Positions 9,561-18,412 of a stretch of DNA of 64,000 bases are shown piece after piece. Below the pieces are notes generated by a model. The model had not been told where the DNA came from, did not search any database, and worked only from the letters and a program-made list of their open reading frames with translations. Positions within the stretch are counted from its first letter, which is position 1. Each line of letters starts with the position of its first letter. A program made the translations under genes and the position numbers. The stretch covers positions 496,001 through 560,000 of the forward strand of contig CP074573.1 of NCBI GenBank assembly GCA_018394295.1, written 5' to 3'. Source of the stretch: Mycoplasmatota bacterium. Lineage in GTDB: Bacteria; Bacillota_I; Bacilli_A; Haloplasmatales; Haloplasmataceae.

Positions 9561-10950
9561 ACAAATAGAAGAACAAGATATATTATATTTTAAAGAAGTT
9601 ATTTCAGATGATCGTGTATTTTCTCATGATGAAATTAATGAAGATTATGGAAAAGATGAATTAGGGACCATTGAAAAAATGCCAGATGTTCTCATTCAAG
9701 TACAATCTACAGAAGAAGTATCGAAAGTGATGCGTTATGCTTATCAAAAAGTTATCCCTGTTGTCGTTCGTGGAGCTGGAACAGGGTTAGTAGGTGGCTG
9801 CGTCCCTTTATATGGGGGTATTGTTTTAGATACTTCGAAAATGAATCAAATAGTAGACCTTGATGAAAATAATCTTACCTTAACCGTTGAACCAGGTGTA
9901 TTACTAATGGATATATATGATTATGTTGAACCAAAAGGTTACTTTTATGCACCAGATCCTGGTGAAAAAAGTGCAACCATTGGAGGAAACATTAGTACGA
10001 ATGCAGGTGGTATGCGAGCAGTAAAATATGGCGTAACTAGAGATTGGGTTCGTGCATTAGAAGTTGTTTTACCAAATGGTGATGTGGTTACATTAGGAAG
10101 TAAAGTGGTAAAAGATAGTACAGGTTACCCTTTAAAACAGCTGATGATTGGTTCTGAAGGAACCTTAGGTATCATCACTAAAGCTGTCTTAAAATTGATG
10201 GCACTTCCTAAGTATAATATGAGTTTATTAGTTCCATTTGAAAATATTGAAAAAGCGGTCAATGCGGTAACAAATATTACTAAATCTGAAACAATTCCAA
10301 CAGCTATTGAATTTTTCGAAAGAAAAACAATAGAATTTTCAGAAATCTTTTTAGGAAAGAAATTTCCTGATACTAAACATGATGCTTATATTTTATTGAC
10401 TTTTGATGGTAATAATCAGAGTCAAATAGATCATGACTATAAGACAGTTGCAAATTTATGTCTAGATGAATTAGAAGCGAAAGATGTATTTATTGTTGAT
10501 ACAGATGAACGTAAAGATTCAGTTTGGAAAGCAAGAGGCGCATTTTTAGAAGCGATTAAAGCATCCACTACTGAAATGGATGAATGTGATGTTGTTGTAC
10601 CTAGAGATAAGGTAGCTGAGTTTATTTTATTTACCCATCAAATATCTAAAGACTTAAATATTAGAATTCCTAGTTTTGGTCATGCAGGTGATGGAAATTT
10701 ACATATTTATGTTTGTAAAGATGATTTAAGTGATGAAGAATGGGAAACTAAGTTAAACCAAACATTTGCATTAATGTATCAAAAATCAATTGAATTAAAA
10801 GGTTTAGTTTCAGGTGAGCATGGGATTGGATATGCGAAAAAATCTTTCTTAAAAAGTCATTTAGGAGAATCTCAAATGCAGTTAATGCAAGGAATTAAAC
10901 GTGTGTTTGATGAAAAGAATATTTTAAATCCAGGTAAAATAGTTGAATAG
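9550..10950 (+). CDS. lctD: FAD-dependent lactate dehydrogenase of the GlcD/LctD family
   Basis: 466 residues from the ATG at 9550, chosen because GGTGAG lies just upstream. The FAD-binding PCMH domain covers about residues 35-215 ('[18 protein letters not shown]', '[13 protein letters not shown]', '[18 protein letters not shown]'). The FAD-oxidase C-terminal domain follows, with '[13 protein letters not shown]' and '[14 protein letters not shown]'. Such enzymes oxidise D-lactate, glycolate or other 2-hydroxyacids. Beside EtfBA this fits the complex that drives endergonic lactate oxidation by NAD+ using reduced ferredoxin. D-lactate from MurQ is the obvious local substrate, though this is inference. 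A strong terminator follows at once. Confidence 0.85.
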   Translation: MAYKQIEEQDILYFKEVISDDRVFSHDEINEDYGKDELGTIEKMPDVLIQVQSTEEVSKVMRYAYQKVIPVVVRGAGTGLVGGCVPLYGGIVLDTSKMNQIVDLDENNLTLTVEPGVLLMDIYDYVEPKGYFYAPDPGEKSATIGGNISTNAGGMRAVKYGVTRDWVRALEVVLPNGDVVTLGSKVVKDSTGYPLKQLMIGSEGTLGIITKAVLKLMALPKYNMSLLVPFENIEKAVNAVTNITKSETIPTAIEFFERKTIEFSEIFLGKKFPDTKHDAYILLTFDGNNQSQIDHDYKTVANLCLDELEAKDVFIVDTDERKDSVWKARGAFLEAIKASTTEMDECDVVVPRDKVAEFILFTHQISKDLNIRIPSFGHAGDGNLHIYVCKDDLSDEEWETKLNQTFALMYQKSIELKGLVSGEHGIGYAKKSFLKSHLGESQMQLMQGIKRVFDEKNILNPGKIVE

Positions 10951-10959
10951 AAAAGATAA

Positions 10960-10998
10960 AGAGTAAATAGTTTCAAGACTATTTACTCTTTTTTTTCT
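10960..10998 (+). terminator. Rho-independent terminator of the namZ-lctD run
   Basis: A 12-bp perfect stem (arms AGAGTAAATAGT and ACTATTTACTCT, loop TTCAAG) is followed by eight or more T. It is the first terminator in the plus-strand run that begins before base 1. Confidence 0.9.
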
Positions 10999-11503
10999 AA
11001 GTATAGTACTAGATAACAAGACAACCACCTTCCTTTTGGAATTCGCCAGAGACGGTGATGTATCAGCATTTAGTATGGTTGATGAAAATGAAAACTCAAG
11101 AATTACTGTATTATATATGACAGAGTTTAAGTATTTAATTAGTGAAGATAGTGAATCTAAGTTAGCGCTTAAATATGCGCTAGATGACACTTCAAATGAA
11201 TTTGAAGCGAGTTTAGGTTATTTTACAGAGTTTCGAGATGACTTTATTTTTGAAGAGAAAACAGAGAATGTAGCTGTTGGTGATATCAATACAACATGTT
11301 ATGAATATACTTATCAAGGGATAAGTTATAAGAACTATGTAACAGATGAGGATAAAATAATTAAAATAGAGTATGAAGATGAAACAGGTTTTACTACAGT
11401 AGAGATTAAGAATTTAAAATTAACAGATATTGATACTAGTCTTTTAACAGAACCAACTGAAGAAGCAGGCTATAACATTACAGATCTAACAGACATGTCA
11501 TAA
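10999..11503 (+). pseudogene. 5'-truncated remnant of an uncharacterised protein
   Basis: The frame is open from the terminator at about 10990 to a stop at 11503, but no ATG or GTG with a ribosome site opens it. The first possible start is a TTG at 11036 without a Shine-Dalgarno site. The readable part is acidic and beta-rich ('RITVLYMTEFKYL', 'NTTCYEYTYQGISYKNYV', 'IIKIEYEDETGFTTVEIKNL'). This resembles the C-terminal half of a secreted or lipoprotein beta-sandwich domain whose signal peptide has been lost. I do not recognise the family. It is probably a leftover of a deletion that joined it to the lctD terminator. Confidence 0.5.
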
Positions 11504-11509
11504 TTGAAT

Positions 11510-11547
11510 AAAAAGGGCCTTTAATATAAACCTATAAGGCTCTTTTT
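11510..11547 (+). terminator. Rho-independent terminator
   Basis: Arms AAAAAGGGCCTT and AAGGCTCTTTTT form a 12-bp stem with one G-T wobble, ending in a T-run. It closes the truncated gene before the phosphoesterase. Confidence 0.8.
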
Positions 11548-11605
11548 GTTATAATAAAAGGGATGTATGATATAATATGATTATATAGATGAATTGAGGG
11601 ATAAG

Positions 11606-12322
11606 ATGAAATATTTTATTATGAGTGATATCCATGGTCATTATAAGGAAATGATGGAAGCTTTAAGTAAGACAGATTTTGATATGAACAATGAAAAACA
11701 CAAACTCATTATTAATGGAGATATGTTTGATAGAGGTAATCAAAGTAAAGAAGTATTTGAATTTTTATACCCTTTAAGTTTAGATGGAAAAGCAATCATA
11801 TTAAAAGGAAATCACGAATTTTTTTTAGAAGAGTTTTTAGAGGGAAATAAGGAGAGGGTTGAATTTAACTGTACTTATAATGGTTTTAAAAAGACTTTAT
11901 TATCATTTATCCCTAATTATGATAAGATTTCATTTGAAAATGCAAGTAGAATTTTACACAAACAATATCCTTACCTAAAGAAGTGGCTTTCTAATCTACC
12001 ATATTATTTTGAAACTAAACAATATGTTATCACTCATGCAGGATTAGATTTTAGTCATGGGGATTATAGATTAGGTAATTTTAAGCGAGCAGTTTGGACT
12101 AAACCAGAGGAATTTTTTGAAATTGATTTAGAAAAAGAGTTTAATTTTAAAAAGATTGTAGTGGTAGGTCACAGGTTTACTAGTAAAATAAGAAGTTATT
12201 TTAATTTGATTGATGAAGATAAACATTCAATATATTATCATAAGGATAAGCAAAAGATTGGTATAGATGGAGGATGCTATCATTCTAAACGGATTAATGT
12301 ATTTGAAATTATCGAAAATTGA
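11606..12322 (+). CDS. Calcineurin-like metallophosphoesterase (Ser/Thr phosphatase or Ap4A hydrolase type)
   Basis: 238 residues from the ATG at 11606, which is preceded by GAGGG; an upstream in-frame TTG at 11594 has no such site. The metal-binding motifs are in order: 'SDIHGHYKEM' (DxH), 'INGDMFDRGNQS' (GDxxDRG), 'LKGNHEFFLEEFL' (GNHE), 'ITHAGLDFSHGD' and 'VVGHRF' (GH). These are hallmarks of PPP-type phosphoesterases, including bacterial diadenosine tetraphosphatases and protein phosphatases; which one cannot be told. It ends with tandem TGA TGA stops, evidence that TGA is read as stop here. A TATAAT-like box precedes it at about 11573. Confidence 0.85.
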   Translation: MKYFIMSDIHGHYKEMMEALSKTDFDMNNEKHKLIINGDMFDRGNQSKEVFEFLYPLSLDGKAIILKGNHEFFLEEFLEGNKERVEFNCTYNGFKKTLLSFIPNYDKISFENASRILHKQYPYLKKWLSNLPYYFETKQYVITHAGLDFSHGDYRLGNFKRAVWTKPEEFFEIDLEKEFNFKKIVVVGHRFTSKIRSYFNLIDEDKHSIYYHKDKQKIGIDGGCYHSKRINVFEIIEN

Positions 12323-12325
12323 TGA

Positions 12326-12519
12326 GGTACAGCACAAAGTTTTATCGGAATCGGTGCTGGTGCTTTAACAATATCACATTCAAATGACAGTTATTTCTGG
12401 TTTGTTCTCAATTTACTGGTATGGATGTAAAAACAGCTTATAAAACACATACTATGGCAACACTTATTCAGGGAACAGTCACAATCATCGTAGTAAGTAT
12501 TTTAGCAATAATATTATAA
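12326..12519 (+). pseudogene. C-terminal remnant of a GntP-family permease
   Basis: Translation from 12326 gives 'IGAGALTISHSNDSYFWFVLN', and after a one-base frameshift continues 'FTGMDVKTAYKTHTMATLIQG' to a TAA at 12519. This matches the end of GntP gluconate/glycerate permeases, whose C-terminus reads GAG-LxxSHxNDSGFW, then a short loop and a final helix. About 85% of the gene is gone and what is left is frameshifted. It lies directly before glycerate kinase, so the lost permease was probably the glycerate or sugar-acid importer of that gene. Confidence 0.75.
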
Positions 12520-12549
12520 TTAGATTAATTTTGGAGAAGGGTGAAAATT

Positions 12550-13686
12550 ATGAAAATAGTAATCGCAATTGATTCCTTCAAAGGATGTATGACAACAAAT
12601 GAAGTAAGTCAAGCAGTTGAAAAAGGAATTAAGCAAGTTTATGAAGATGCAAATATCATCAAGGTTCCGATAGCTGATGGTGGTGAAGGAACAGTTGATA
12701 TTTTAATCGAAGGATTAGGTGGACATTTCGTATATAAAGAAGTAAATAATCCTTTGATGAAACCAGTGTTAGCTAAATATGGTATACTAAATGATCAAAC
12801 CGCTATTATTGAAATGGCAACTTGTTCAGGATTACCACTGTTAAAAGAGAGTGAACGTAATCCTTTAAAAACTACAACCTATGGTGTTGGTGAATTAATA
12901 AAAGATGCGATTAACAAAGGGTGTCGTGATTTTATCATTGGAATTGGTGGTAGTGCGACAAACGATGCTGGAATGGGTATGTTAGAAGCGCTTGGTTATA
13001 AATTTTATGATGAGAATCATCAACTCCTTAAAGGTATTGGTGAATCATTGAATTATGTACATCATATGGATGATTCAGGTAAGTTAAAAACATTGGATGA
13101 ATGTCGTTTTTCTGTATTATGTGATGTGGATAATCCCTTCTTTGGTCCAAAGGGTGCCTCTTATGTTTATGCAAAACAAAAAGGGGCAGATAAGGTTATG
13201 GTTGAAGAATTAGATCAAGGATTGAAACATTTTGCATCATTTATAGAAGAAACCCTTGGTAAAAATATCAGTTCATTTAAAGGTGCAGGTGCTGCTGGTG
13301 GGTTAGGTGGCGGAATTCATGCTTTCTTAAATGGAGAATTATTACCAGGTATAGAAATTATCTTTAATAAACTTGATTTAGAAATTAAAGTTAAAGATGC
13401 AGATATTTTTATCACAGGTGAAGGTAAAATGGATTTCCAATCAGTGATGGGTAAAGCACCAATGGGTGTATCTCAATTAGGAAAAAAACATCATATTCCT
13501 GTCATTGGAATCAGTGGTTCATTAATGGATGATGCTTATAAATTACATCAAGAGGGGATGACCTCACTATTTTCTATTATGAATTATCCAATGTCTTTAG
13601 AGGAAGCAATGGACAAAGAAAAAGCAATGAACTTTGTTGAAAAGAATACGAAAGAGTTATTTAGATTAATTAAGAGTATTAAATAA
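12550..13686 (+). CDS. Glycerate kinase (type I, GlxK/GarK family)
   Basis: 378 residues from the ATG at 12550; a GTG nine bases earlier lies too close to the GGAG site. The protein starts 'KIVIAIDSFKGCMTTNEV' and contains 'VPIADGGEGTVDIL', 'GIGGSATNDAGMGMLEALG', 'DVDNPFFGPKGASYVYAKQKGA', 'GAGAAGGLGGG' and 'FITGEGKMDFQSVMGKAP', the set expected for class-II bacterial glycerate kinases (2- or 3-phosphoglycerate formers). It feeds glycerate into lower glycolysis. Its presumed partner permease upstream is destroyed, so glycerate must come from inside the cell or by another carrier. Confidence 0.93.
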   Translation: MKIVIAIDSFKGCMTTNEVSQAVEKGIKQVYEDANIIKVPIADGGEGTVDILIEGLGGHFVYKEVNNPLMKPVLAKYGILNDQTAIIEMATCSGLPLLKESERNPLKTTTYGVGELIKDAINKGCRDFIIGIGGSATNDAGMGMLEALGYKFYDENHQLLKGIGESLNYVHHMDDSGKLKTLDECRFSVLCDVDNPFFGPKGASYVYAKQKGADKVMVEELDQGLKHFASFIEETLGKNISSFKGAGAAGGLGGGIHAFLNGELLPGIEIIFNKLDLEIKVKDADIFITGEGKMDFQSVMGKAPMGVSQLGKKHHIPVIGISGSLMDDAYKLHQEGMTSLFSIMNYPMSLEEAMDKEKAMNFVEKNTKELFRLIKSIK

Positions 13687-13690
13687 AATA

Positions 13691-13723
13691 AAGAACATTT
13701 TCCCAAGGAAAATGTTCTTTTAA
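13691..13723. terminator. Bidirectional terminator between glycerate kinase and methionine gamma-lyase
   Basis: Arms AAGAACATTTTCC (13691-13703) and GGAAAATGTTCTT (13707-13719) are perfectly complementary. They are flanked by an A-run on the left and a T-run on the right, so the hairpin can serve both converging genes. Confidence 0.88.
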
Positions 13724-13730
13724 TTTGTTT

Positions 13731-14909
13731 TTAGATACTTTCTAAAGCTTGTTTTAAATCATCAATAATATCTTCTACATCTTCTAATCCCACTGAAATA
13801 CGAATGAGTTCATCAGATATTCCAGCTTTTAAACGTTCTTCTTTTGTATATGGAGAATGTGTCATACTAGCAGGATGTTGTATTAATGATTCTAAGTCTC
13901 CTAATGAAACAGCTAATTTACATAGTTTTGTTGAATTGATAAGTTTTTTACCTTCTTCTAATCCACCTTTTAATTCAAATGAGATAATACCACCAGGTAA
14001 TTTCATTTGTCTTTTTGCTAGTTCATGTTGTGGATGAGATTCTAATCCAGGATAGTAAACGCGTTTAATTTTTGGATGGCTTTCTAAATATTTTGCTACT
14101 TCTAAAGCATTTTGACAATGTTTTTCCATACGAACACTGAGTGTTTTAATTCCTCTAAGTACTAAGTAAGAATCAAATGGTGACATAACAGCACCTGTCA
14201 TATCTTTTAATCCAAAATAACGGATATCATTTAATAATTCTTTTTTAGCACAAATTAGTCCAGAGATAACATCACCATGTCCATTTAAATATTTTGTTCC
14301 AGAGTGAATAACAATATCAGCACCTAAATCCATTGGTTTTGTTAGATAAGGTGTTGAGAATGTATTATCAACCATGAGATATGCATTAGCTTCTTTCGCA
14401 ATATCTCCTAATGCTTTTATATCAATTAATTTTAATGATGGATTGGTTGGCGTTTCACAATAAATAACTTTTGTATTCGGTTTAATCGCATTTTTTACGT
14501 TTTCAGGATTACTTGCATCAACAAATGTAACTTCAACCCCAAAACGTGTTAAACCATGTGAGAAATAAGCGAAGGTACAACCATATAAATTAGTGTCACT
14601 AACCATGTGGTCACCTTGTTTTAGAACACTCCATAGTGGAGTAGACACGGCACTAATGCCTGAAGCGGTTGCGATACAACCATCAGCATTTTCTAAAGCA
14701 GCCACTTTTTCTTCTAATACTTTAGTGGTTGGATTTCCAAGTCTTGTATAAATGTAGCCTTCTTCCTCTAAATTAAAACGTCTTCCACCTTGTTCTGCAC
14801 TATCAAATACGAAAGTAGATGTTTGATAGATTGGTGTAGCGAGTGTGCCATGAGGATTATTATCATGTCCTACATGGATTGCTTTTGTAGAAAAACCTTT
14901 ATGTTTCAA
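13731..14909 (-). CDS. megL: Methionine gamma-lyase (PLP-dependent Cys/Met metabolism enzyme)
   Basis: 392 residues, the usual length. The PLP lysine lies in '[20 protein letters not shown]'. The start '[11 protein letters not shown]'-like block, '[22 protein letters not shown]' and '[14 protein letters not shown]' place it in the trans-sulfuration enzyme family. '[25 protein letters not shown]' carries the cysteine that is typical of methionine gamma-lyase and usually absent from cystathionine enzymes. The reaction splits methionine into methanethiol, ammonia and 2-oxobutyrate. Cystathionine gamma-lyase activity cannot be excluded. It is a single gene, convergent with glycerate kinase, with an AGGAGGG site before the start. 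Confidence 0.82.
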   Translation of the reverse strand: MKHKGFSTKAIHVGHDNNPHGTLATPIYQTSTFVFDSAEQGGRRFNLEEEGYIYTRLGNPTTKVLEEKVAALENADGCIATASGISAVSTPLWSVLKQGDHMVSDTNLYGCTFAYFSHGLTRFGVEVTFVDASNPENVKNAIKPNTKVIYCETPTNPSLKLIDIKALGDIAKEANAYLMVDNTFSTPYLTKPMDLGADIVIHSGTKYLNGHGDVISGLICAKKELLNDIRYFGLKDMTGAVMSPFDSYLVLRGIKTLSVRMEKHCQNALEVAKYLESHPKIKRVYYPGLESHPQHELAKRQMKLPGGIISFELKGGLEEGKKLINSTKLCKLAVSLGDLESLIQHPASMTHSPYTKEERLKAGISDELIRISVGLEDVEDIIDDLKQALESI

Positions 14910-15065
14910 ATTAATCCCTCCTATAATAATATAATAGCACTAAATGATAGCGTTTTCAATATTAAATGCATTTTTATGTCGATAATTTAGAGATGTATTG
15001 ATATCAGACTTTCCTATTAATATGTGGATATGTTATAATGGATTTATTATTGTAGGTGATGTAGT

Positions 15066-16118
15066 ATGAATTGTCAATTTAGTAATAAAAAATTTTCTGA
15101 TGCGTTAATTGATTGGTATAAAAAAAATAAAAGAGTGTTACCTTTTAGAGAAAATCAAGAGCCTTATCGAATATGGATTAGTGAAATTATGCTCCAACAA
15201 ACACAAATGAAAACCGTAATTCCATATTATACACGTTTTATAAAAAGGTTTCCGACAATAAAAGAACTGGCTAGTAGTTGTGAAGAAGAAGTTTTAAAGT
15301 ATTGGGAAGGATTAGGATATTATTCACGCGCAAAAAACATTTATAAAACGGCTCAAGATATTGTTTCAAAATATCATGGTGTTTTTCCTAGTGATTATAA
15401 GACAATTCTATCTTTAAAAGGAATTGGGTCTTATACAGCTGGTGCCATTAGTTCAATCGCATTTAATAAACCTTATCCTGCTGTAGATGGGAATGTTATG
15501 CGTGTTTTAAGTCGTGTATTAGATATATGGGATGATATTCGTTTATCAAAAACGAAATCAATATTTGAATCAATTGTTAAAGAATTAATCTCTAAGGATG
15601 ACCCTTCATCTTTCACGCAAGGTCTAATGGAGTTAGGAGCACTTATTTGTACACCAAAAGGTCAAAAATGCCATTTATGTCCAGTTAATTTTTGTTGTAA
15701 AGCATATCATGAAGGTTATGATGATGAGTTACCTGTTAAAGGAGAGAAAACGAAACAGACTAAAGTTAAATTAGTCATGGTCATTATCGAAAATGATAAA
15801 AATCAGTTCTTAGTGAGGAAAAGAAGTGCTAGTGGACTCCTTGCTAACTTTTGGGAATTCATACAATTTGAATCAAAAACTTTTGAGGAGTTTCAACAAA
15901 ATTTATTCGACCATGATGGAATTGAAATTAAAGAAGAATCTTATTTAGGTGAGTTTAAACATGTTTTCACACATCGTATTTGGGAGATAAAAGCCTATTT
16001 AGCGACCCTTTATGATTCATCAGATTTGCCACATCATTTTAAGTTGGTCACAAAAGATGAAATTGAGAAAATTTCATTTTCAACAATACATAAAAAAATA
16101 TTGCATCAGTTTAAGTAA
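15066..16118 (+). CDS. mutY: A/G-specific adenine glycosylase
   Basis: 350 residues, normal for MutY. The helix-hairpin-helix 'LKGIGSYTAGAISSIAF' is followed by the catalytic aspartate motif 'YPAVDGNVMRVLSR', and the catalytic glutamate is in 'SEIMLQQTQ'. The iron-sulfur loop 'CTPKGQKCHLCPVNFC' shows the C-x6-C-x2-C-x5-C spacing. The C-terminal NUDIX-like domain (about 235-350) recognises 8-oxoguanine. The enzyme removes adenine mispaired with 8-oxoG. A TATAAT box lies at 15034-15039. The ankyrin gene follows 18 bases downstream and may share its transcript. Confidence 0.95.
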   Translation: MNCQFSNKKFSDALIDWYKKNKRVLPFRENQEPYRIWISEIMLQQTQMKTVIPYYTRFIKRFPTIKELASSCEEEVLKYWEGLGYYSRAKNIYKTAQDIVSKYHGVFPSDYKTILSLKGIGSYTAGAISSIAFNKPYPAVDGNVMRVLSRVLDIWDDIRLSKTKSIFESIVKELISKDDPSSFTQGLMELGALICTPKGQKCHLCPVNFCCKAYHEGYDDELPVKGEKTKQTKVKLVMVIIENDKNQFLVRKRSASGLLANFWEFIQFESKTFEEFQQNLFDHDGIEIKEESYLGEFKHVFTHRIWEIKAYLATLYDSSDLPHHFKLVTKDEIEKISFSTIHKKILHQFK

Positions 16119-16136
16119 AGAAAAGGGTGATTTGTT

Positions 16137-18353
16137 ATGAAAAAGATTAGTTTAAAGGAATTATTAAAACAGAAAAGGGAGTCTCGAAGGGATTTTGAAT
16201 TATACGATACCTTTAGTATATTAGCATCACTTGATATATATTCTATAGAGAGATACTCTGATGAGTTATTACTAAAGAAATATTTAGAGAATGTTACCCA
16301 TAATAAAAGCCTAACATTTTTAGAAATACTACGTCGTATATATCATATTAAAGATGAAATTGCTGAATTATTATTTAATCAATTTAATGTTAATCCTCAT
16401 AATCCATATTTAAATGAACTCATAATCGCATTAAATAATCGAGCGAATGGATTAAAAATTGATGATCATAAAATGAAAGAACCTCTAGATAATACTGATA
16501 TAACTCTCGCAGATTTAGGAATTATTTTGTTTAAGGAATTACGTTTTGTAAATCCAGACCAACCTGGGAATGAAGATATTATTTGGGATGCATTAAAAGA
16601 AGATAATGTGCAAATGGTAAAAGCTTTTTATACGAATGCTGAATTGAATATTAAAGTAAGAAATTATTATAATGAAACCTTACTTCATTTAGTTTCAAAT
16701 GAAAATGCAGAAAAAAATCTTAGGTTGCTTATTGAACTTGGAATACCTATCAATGAACAAAGTGATGAAGGGAAGACTGCTTTACATAACGCTCTGTATC
16801 AAAAAGCAGATGATTGTGCAAAGACATTAATTGAACTAGGTGCATCTATCAATATTAAAGATATTTACGGTAATACACCGCTTCATATTGCGTGCTATCA
16901 TCAAAATAAGGAATTAATCGGATTGCTTATTTCACATCAAGCTAAATTATCAGTATTTAATCAAAATAATGAAACGCCATTATCTTTATCGATAGGTCAT
17001 GATAATGTTGATATTATTAAGTTATTAATTGATAGTGGACTAAATCTAAACCAATATAATAAAAATAACCATGTTTATTTTAATGTTGCTACTTATAATT
17101 CCCTTCATGCTTTTCAATATTTCTTAGAATTAGGAATTTCTCCAAATATAAAAGATAATGATGGATATACCCCTCTTCATGTCTCGACTTACTGTAATCA
17201 TATAGAAATTACGAAACTTTTCATCGCAGAAGGAATCTCTGTAAATGAAAAAAGTAAGCAAGGAATTACACCTTTACATCATGCTGTTTTATCAGGTTCA
17301 TTAGAAATGACAGAATTACTGATTAATTATGGAACTAAAGTTAATGTAGAAAATGATGAAAGGGTAACCCCTCTTCATTTAGCAGTTGAAAAACAAAATA
17401 TACCTATTGTTGAATTACTGATTAAATATCATGCAAATTTAGACGTAAAAACAAAACAGTATTTAACCCCTTTTTATTATTCGATTTTCACAGGTAATAT
17501 CGAATTAATCAAACTTTTAATTGAAAAAGGAGCTAATATAAATATTGGTGCTGATGATAATAAAGCAATTCCCCTTCATGAAACAGCTCATTTAGGACGA
17601 TGTGATATTGCTCAATTACTTGTCGAGAATGGAGCACTGATTAATGCTCAATCAAAAACAGGAATAACCCCACTACATAATGCGGTAATATATAATGAAA
17701 TAGATCTTGTCAAATTATTCATCGAAGAAGGGGCTGATATTGAATTAAGTAATGAAACAAATATATCACCTCTACAAACGGCTGCTCGAAATGGATTTAT
17801 TGATATTGTACAACTATTGATAGAGAACGGGGCTTATATAAACACCCACACTAATAAAGGGATAACGCCACTCATGAGTGCTATTAGCAATAATCAATTT
17901 GAGACAGCAAAATTATTAGTTGAACATCATGCTGAAATCAATGTTAGAAACAAATTAAAACGATATCCAATTCATTATGCTGCGGAATCAGGTAATATAG
18001 AAATTGTAGATTTGTTAATCAAAAATGGAGCTGATGTAGATGTACGGGCTGAAAAAGGGATGACAGCACTACATTTTGCGGTCACAAAAAATCATAAAGA
18101 AATTGTACAACTTTTATTAAATGCAAACGCAAATATGAATTGTTATGGAGCATTTACACTTTCTTTCCAATCGCCCCTATTAATGGCTAGATTCAAAAGA
18201 AAAAAAGAAATTATAAAGTTATTTAAATCTCAAGAAGATTATCACTTTATTAAGCATGAACTAGTCCCAATATTATACCACTTGATTTTCATTTTGATTT
18301 ATCTTTGTACCTTTATTATCTGTGGTATCATCATATACTATTTTGAGAGATAG
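16137..18353 (+). CDS. Ankyrin-repeat protein with a C-terminal membrane helix
   Basis: 738 residues. After a helical N-terminal region (about 1-175) come about fifteen consecutive 33-residue ankyrin repeats (about 180-690). They carry the usual 'G-x-TPLHxAxxxxxxxIxxLLIxxGAxxN' pattern, for example 'KGMTALHFAVTKNHKEIVQLLL' near the end. The C-terminus has a strongly hydrophobic segment ('LYHLIFILIYLCTFIICGIII') ending in YYFER, so the repeats are probably tethered to the membrane and face the cytoplasm; there is no signal peptide. Ankyrin arrays bind proteins; the partner is unknown. It sits behind mutY with a good AAAGGGTG site and ends at a shared terminator. Confidence 0.88.
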   Translation: MKKISLKELLKQKRESRRDFELYDTFSILASLDIYSIERYSDELLLKKYLENVTHNKSLTFLEILRRIYHIKDEIAELLFNQFNVNPHNPYLNELIIALNNRANGLKIDDHKMKEPLDNTDITLADLGIILFKELRFVNPDQPGNEDIIWDALKEDNVQMVKAFYTNAELNIKVRNYYNETLLHLVSNENAEKNLRLLIELGIPINEQSDEGKTALHNALYQKADDCAKTLIELGASINIKDIYGNTPLHIACYHQNKELIGLLISHQAKLSVFNQNNETPLSLSIGHDNVDIIKLLIDSGLNLNQYNKNNHVYFNVATYNSLHAFQYFLELGISPNIKDNDGYTPLHVSTYCNHIEITKLFIAEGISVNEKSKQGITPLHHAVLSGSLEMTELLINYGTKVNVENDERVTPLHLAVEKQNIPIVELLIKYHANLDVKTKQYLTPFYYSIFTGNIELIKLLIEKGANINIGADDNKAIPLHETAHLGRCDIAQLLVENGALINAQSKTGITPLHNAVIYNEIDLVKLFIEEGADIELSNETNISPLQTAARNGFIDIVQLLIENGAYINTHTNKGITPLMSAISNNQFETAKLLVEHHAEINVRNKLKRYPIHYAAESGNIEIVDLLIKNGADVDVRAEKGMTALHFAVTKNHKEIVQLLLNANANMNCYGAFTLSFQSPLLMARFKRKKEIIKLFKSQEDYHFIKHELVPILYHLIFILIYLCTFIICGIIIYYFER

Positions 18354-18375
18354 TCTGATTAATTTGACTATATAA

Positions 18376-18412
18376 AAAACCATCTTATCATATTGACAAG
18401 ATGGTTTTATTA
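18376..18412. terminator. Bidirectional terminator between the ankyrin gene and nfnB
   Basis: Arms AAAACCATCTT (18376-18386) and AAGATGGTTTT (18398-18408) are perfectly complementary and bordered by A- and T-runs. They serve the converging ankyrin and nfn transcripts. Confidence 0.87.

Noticed and set aside
11036-11503. Complete small gene starting at TTG 11036
   Set aside because: There is no ribosome site, and the frame is open upstream to the terminator with a coherent translation, so it looks truncated.
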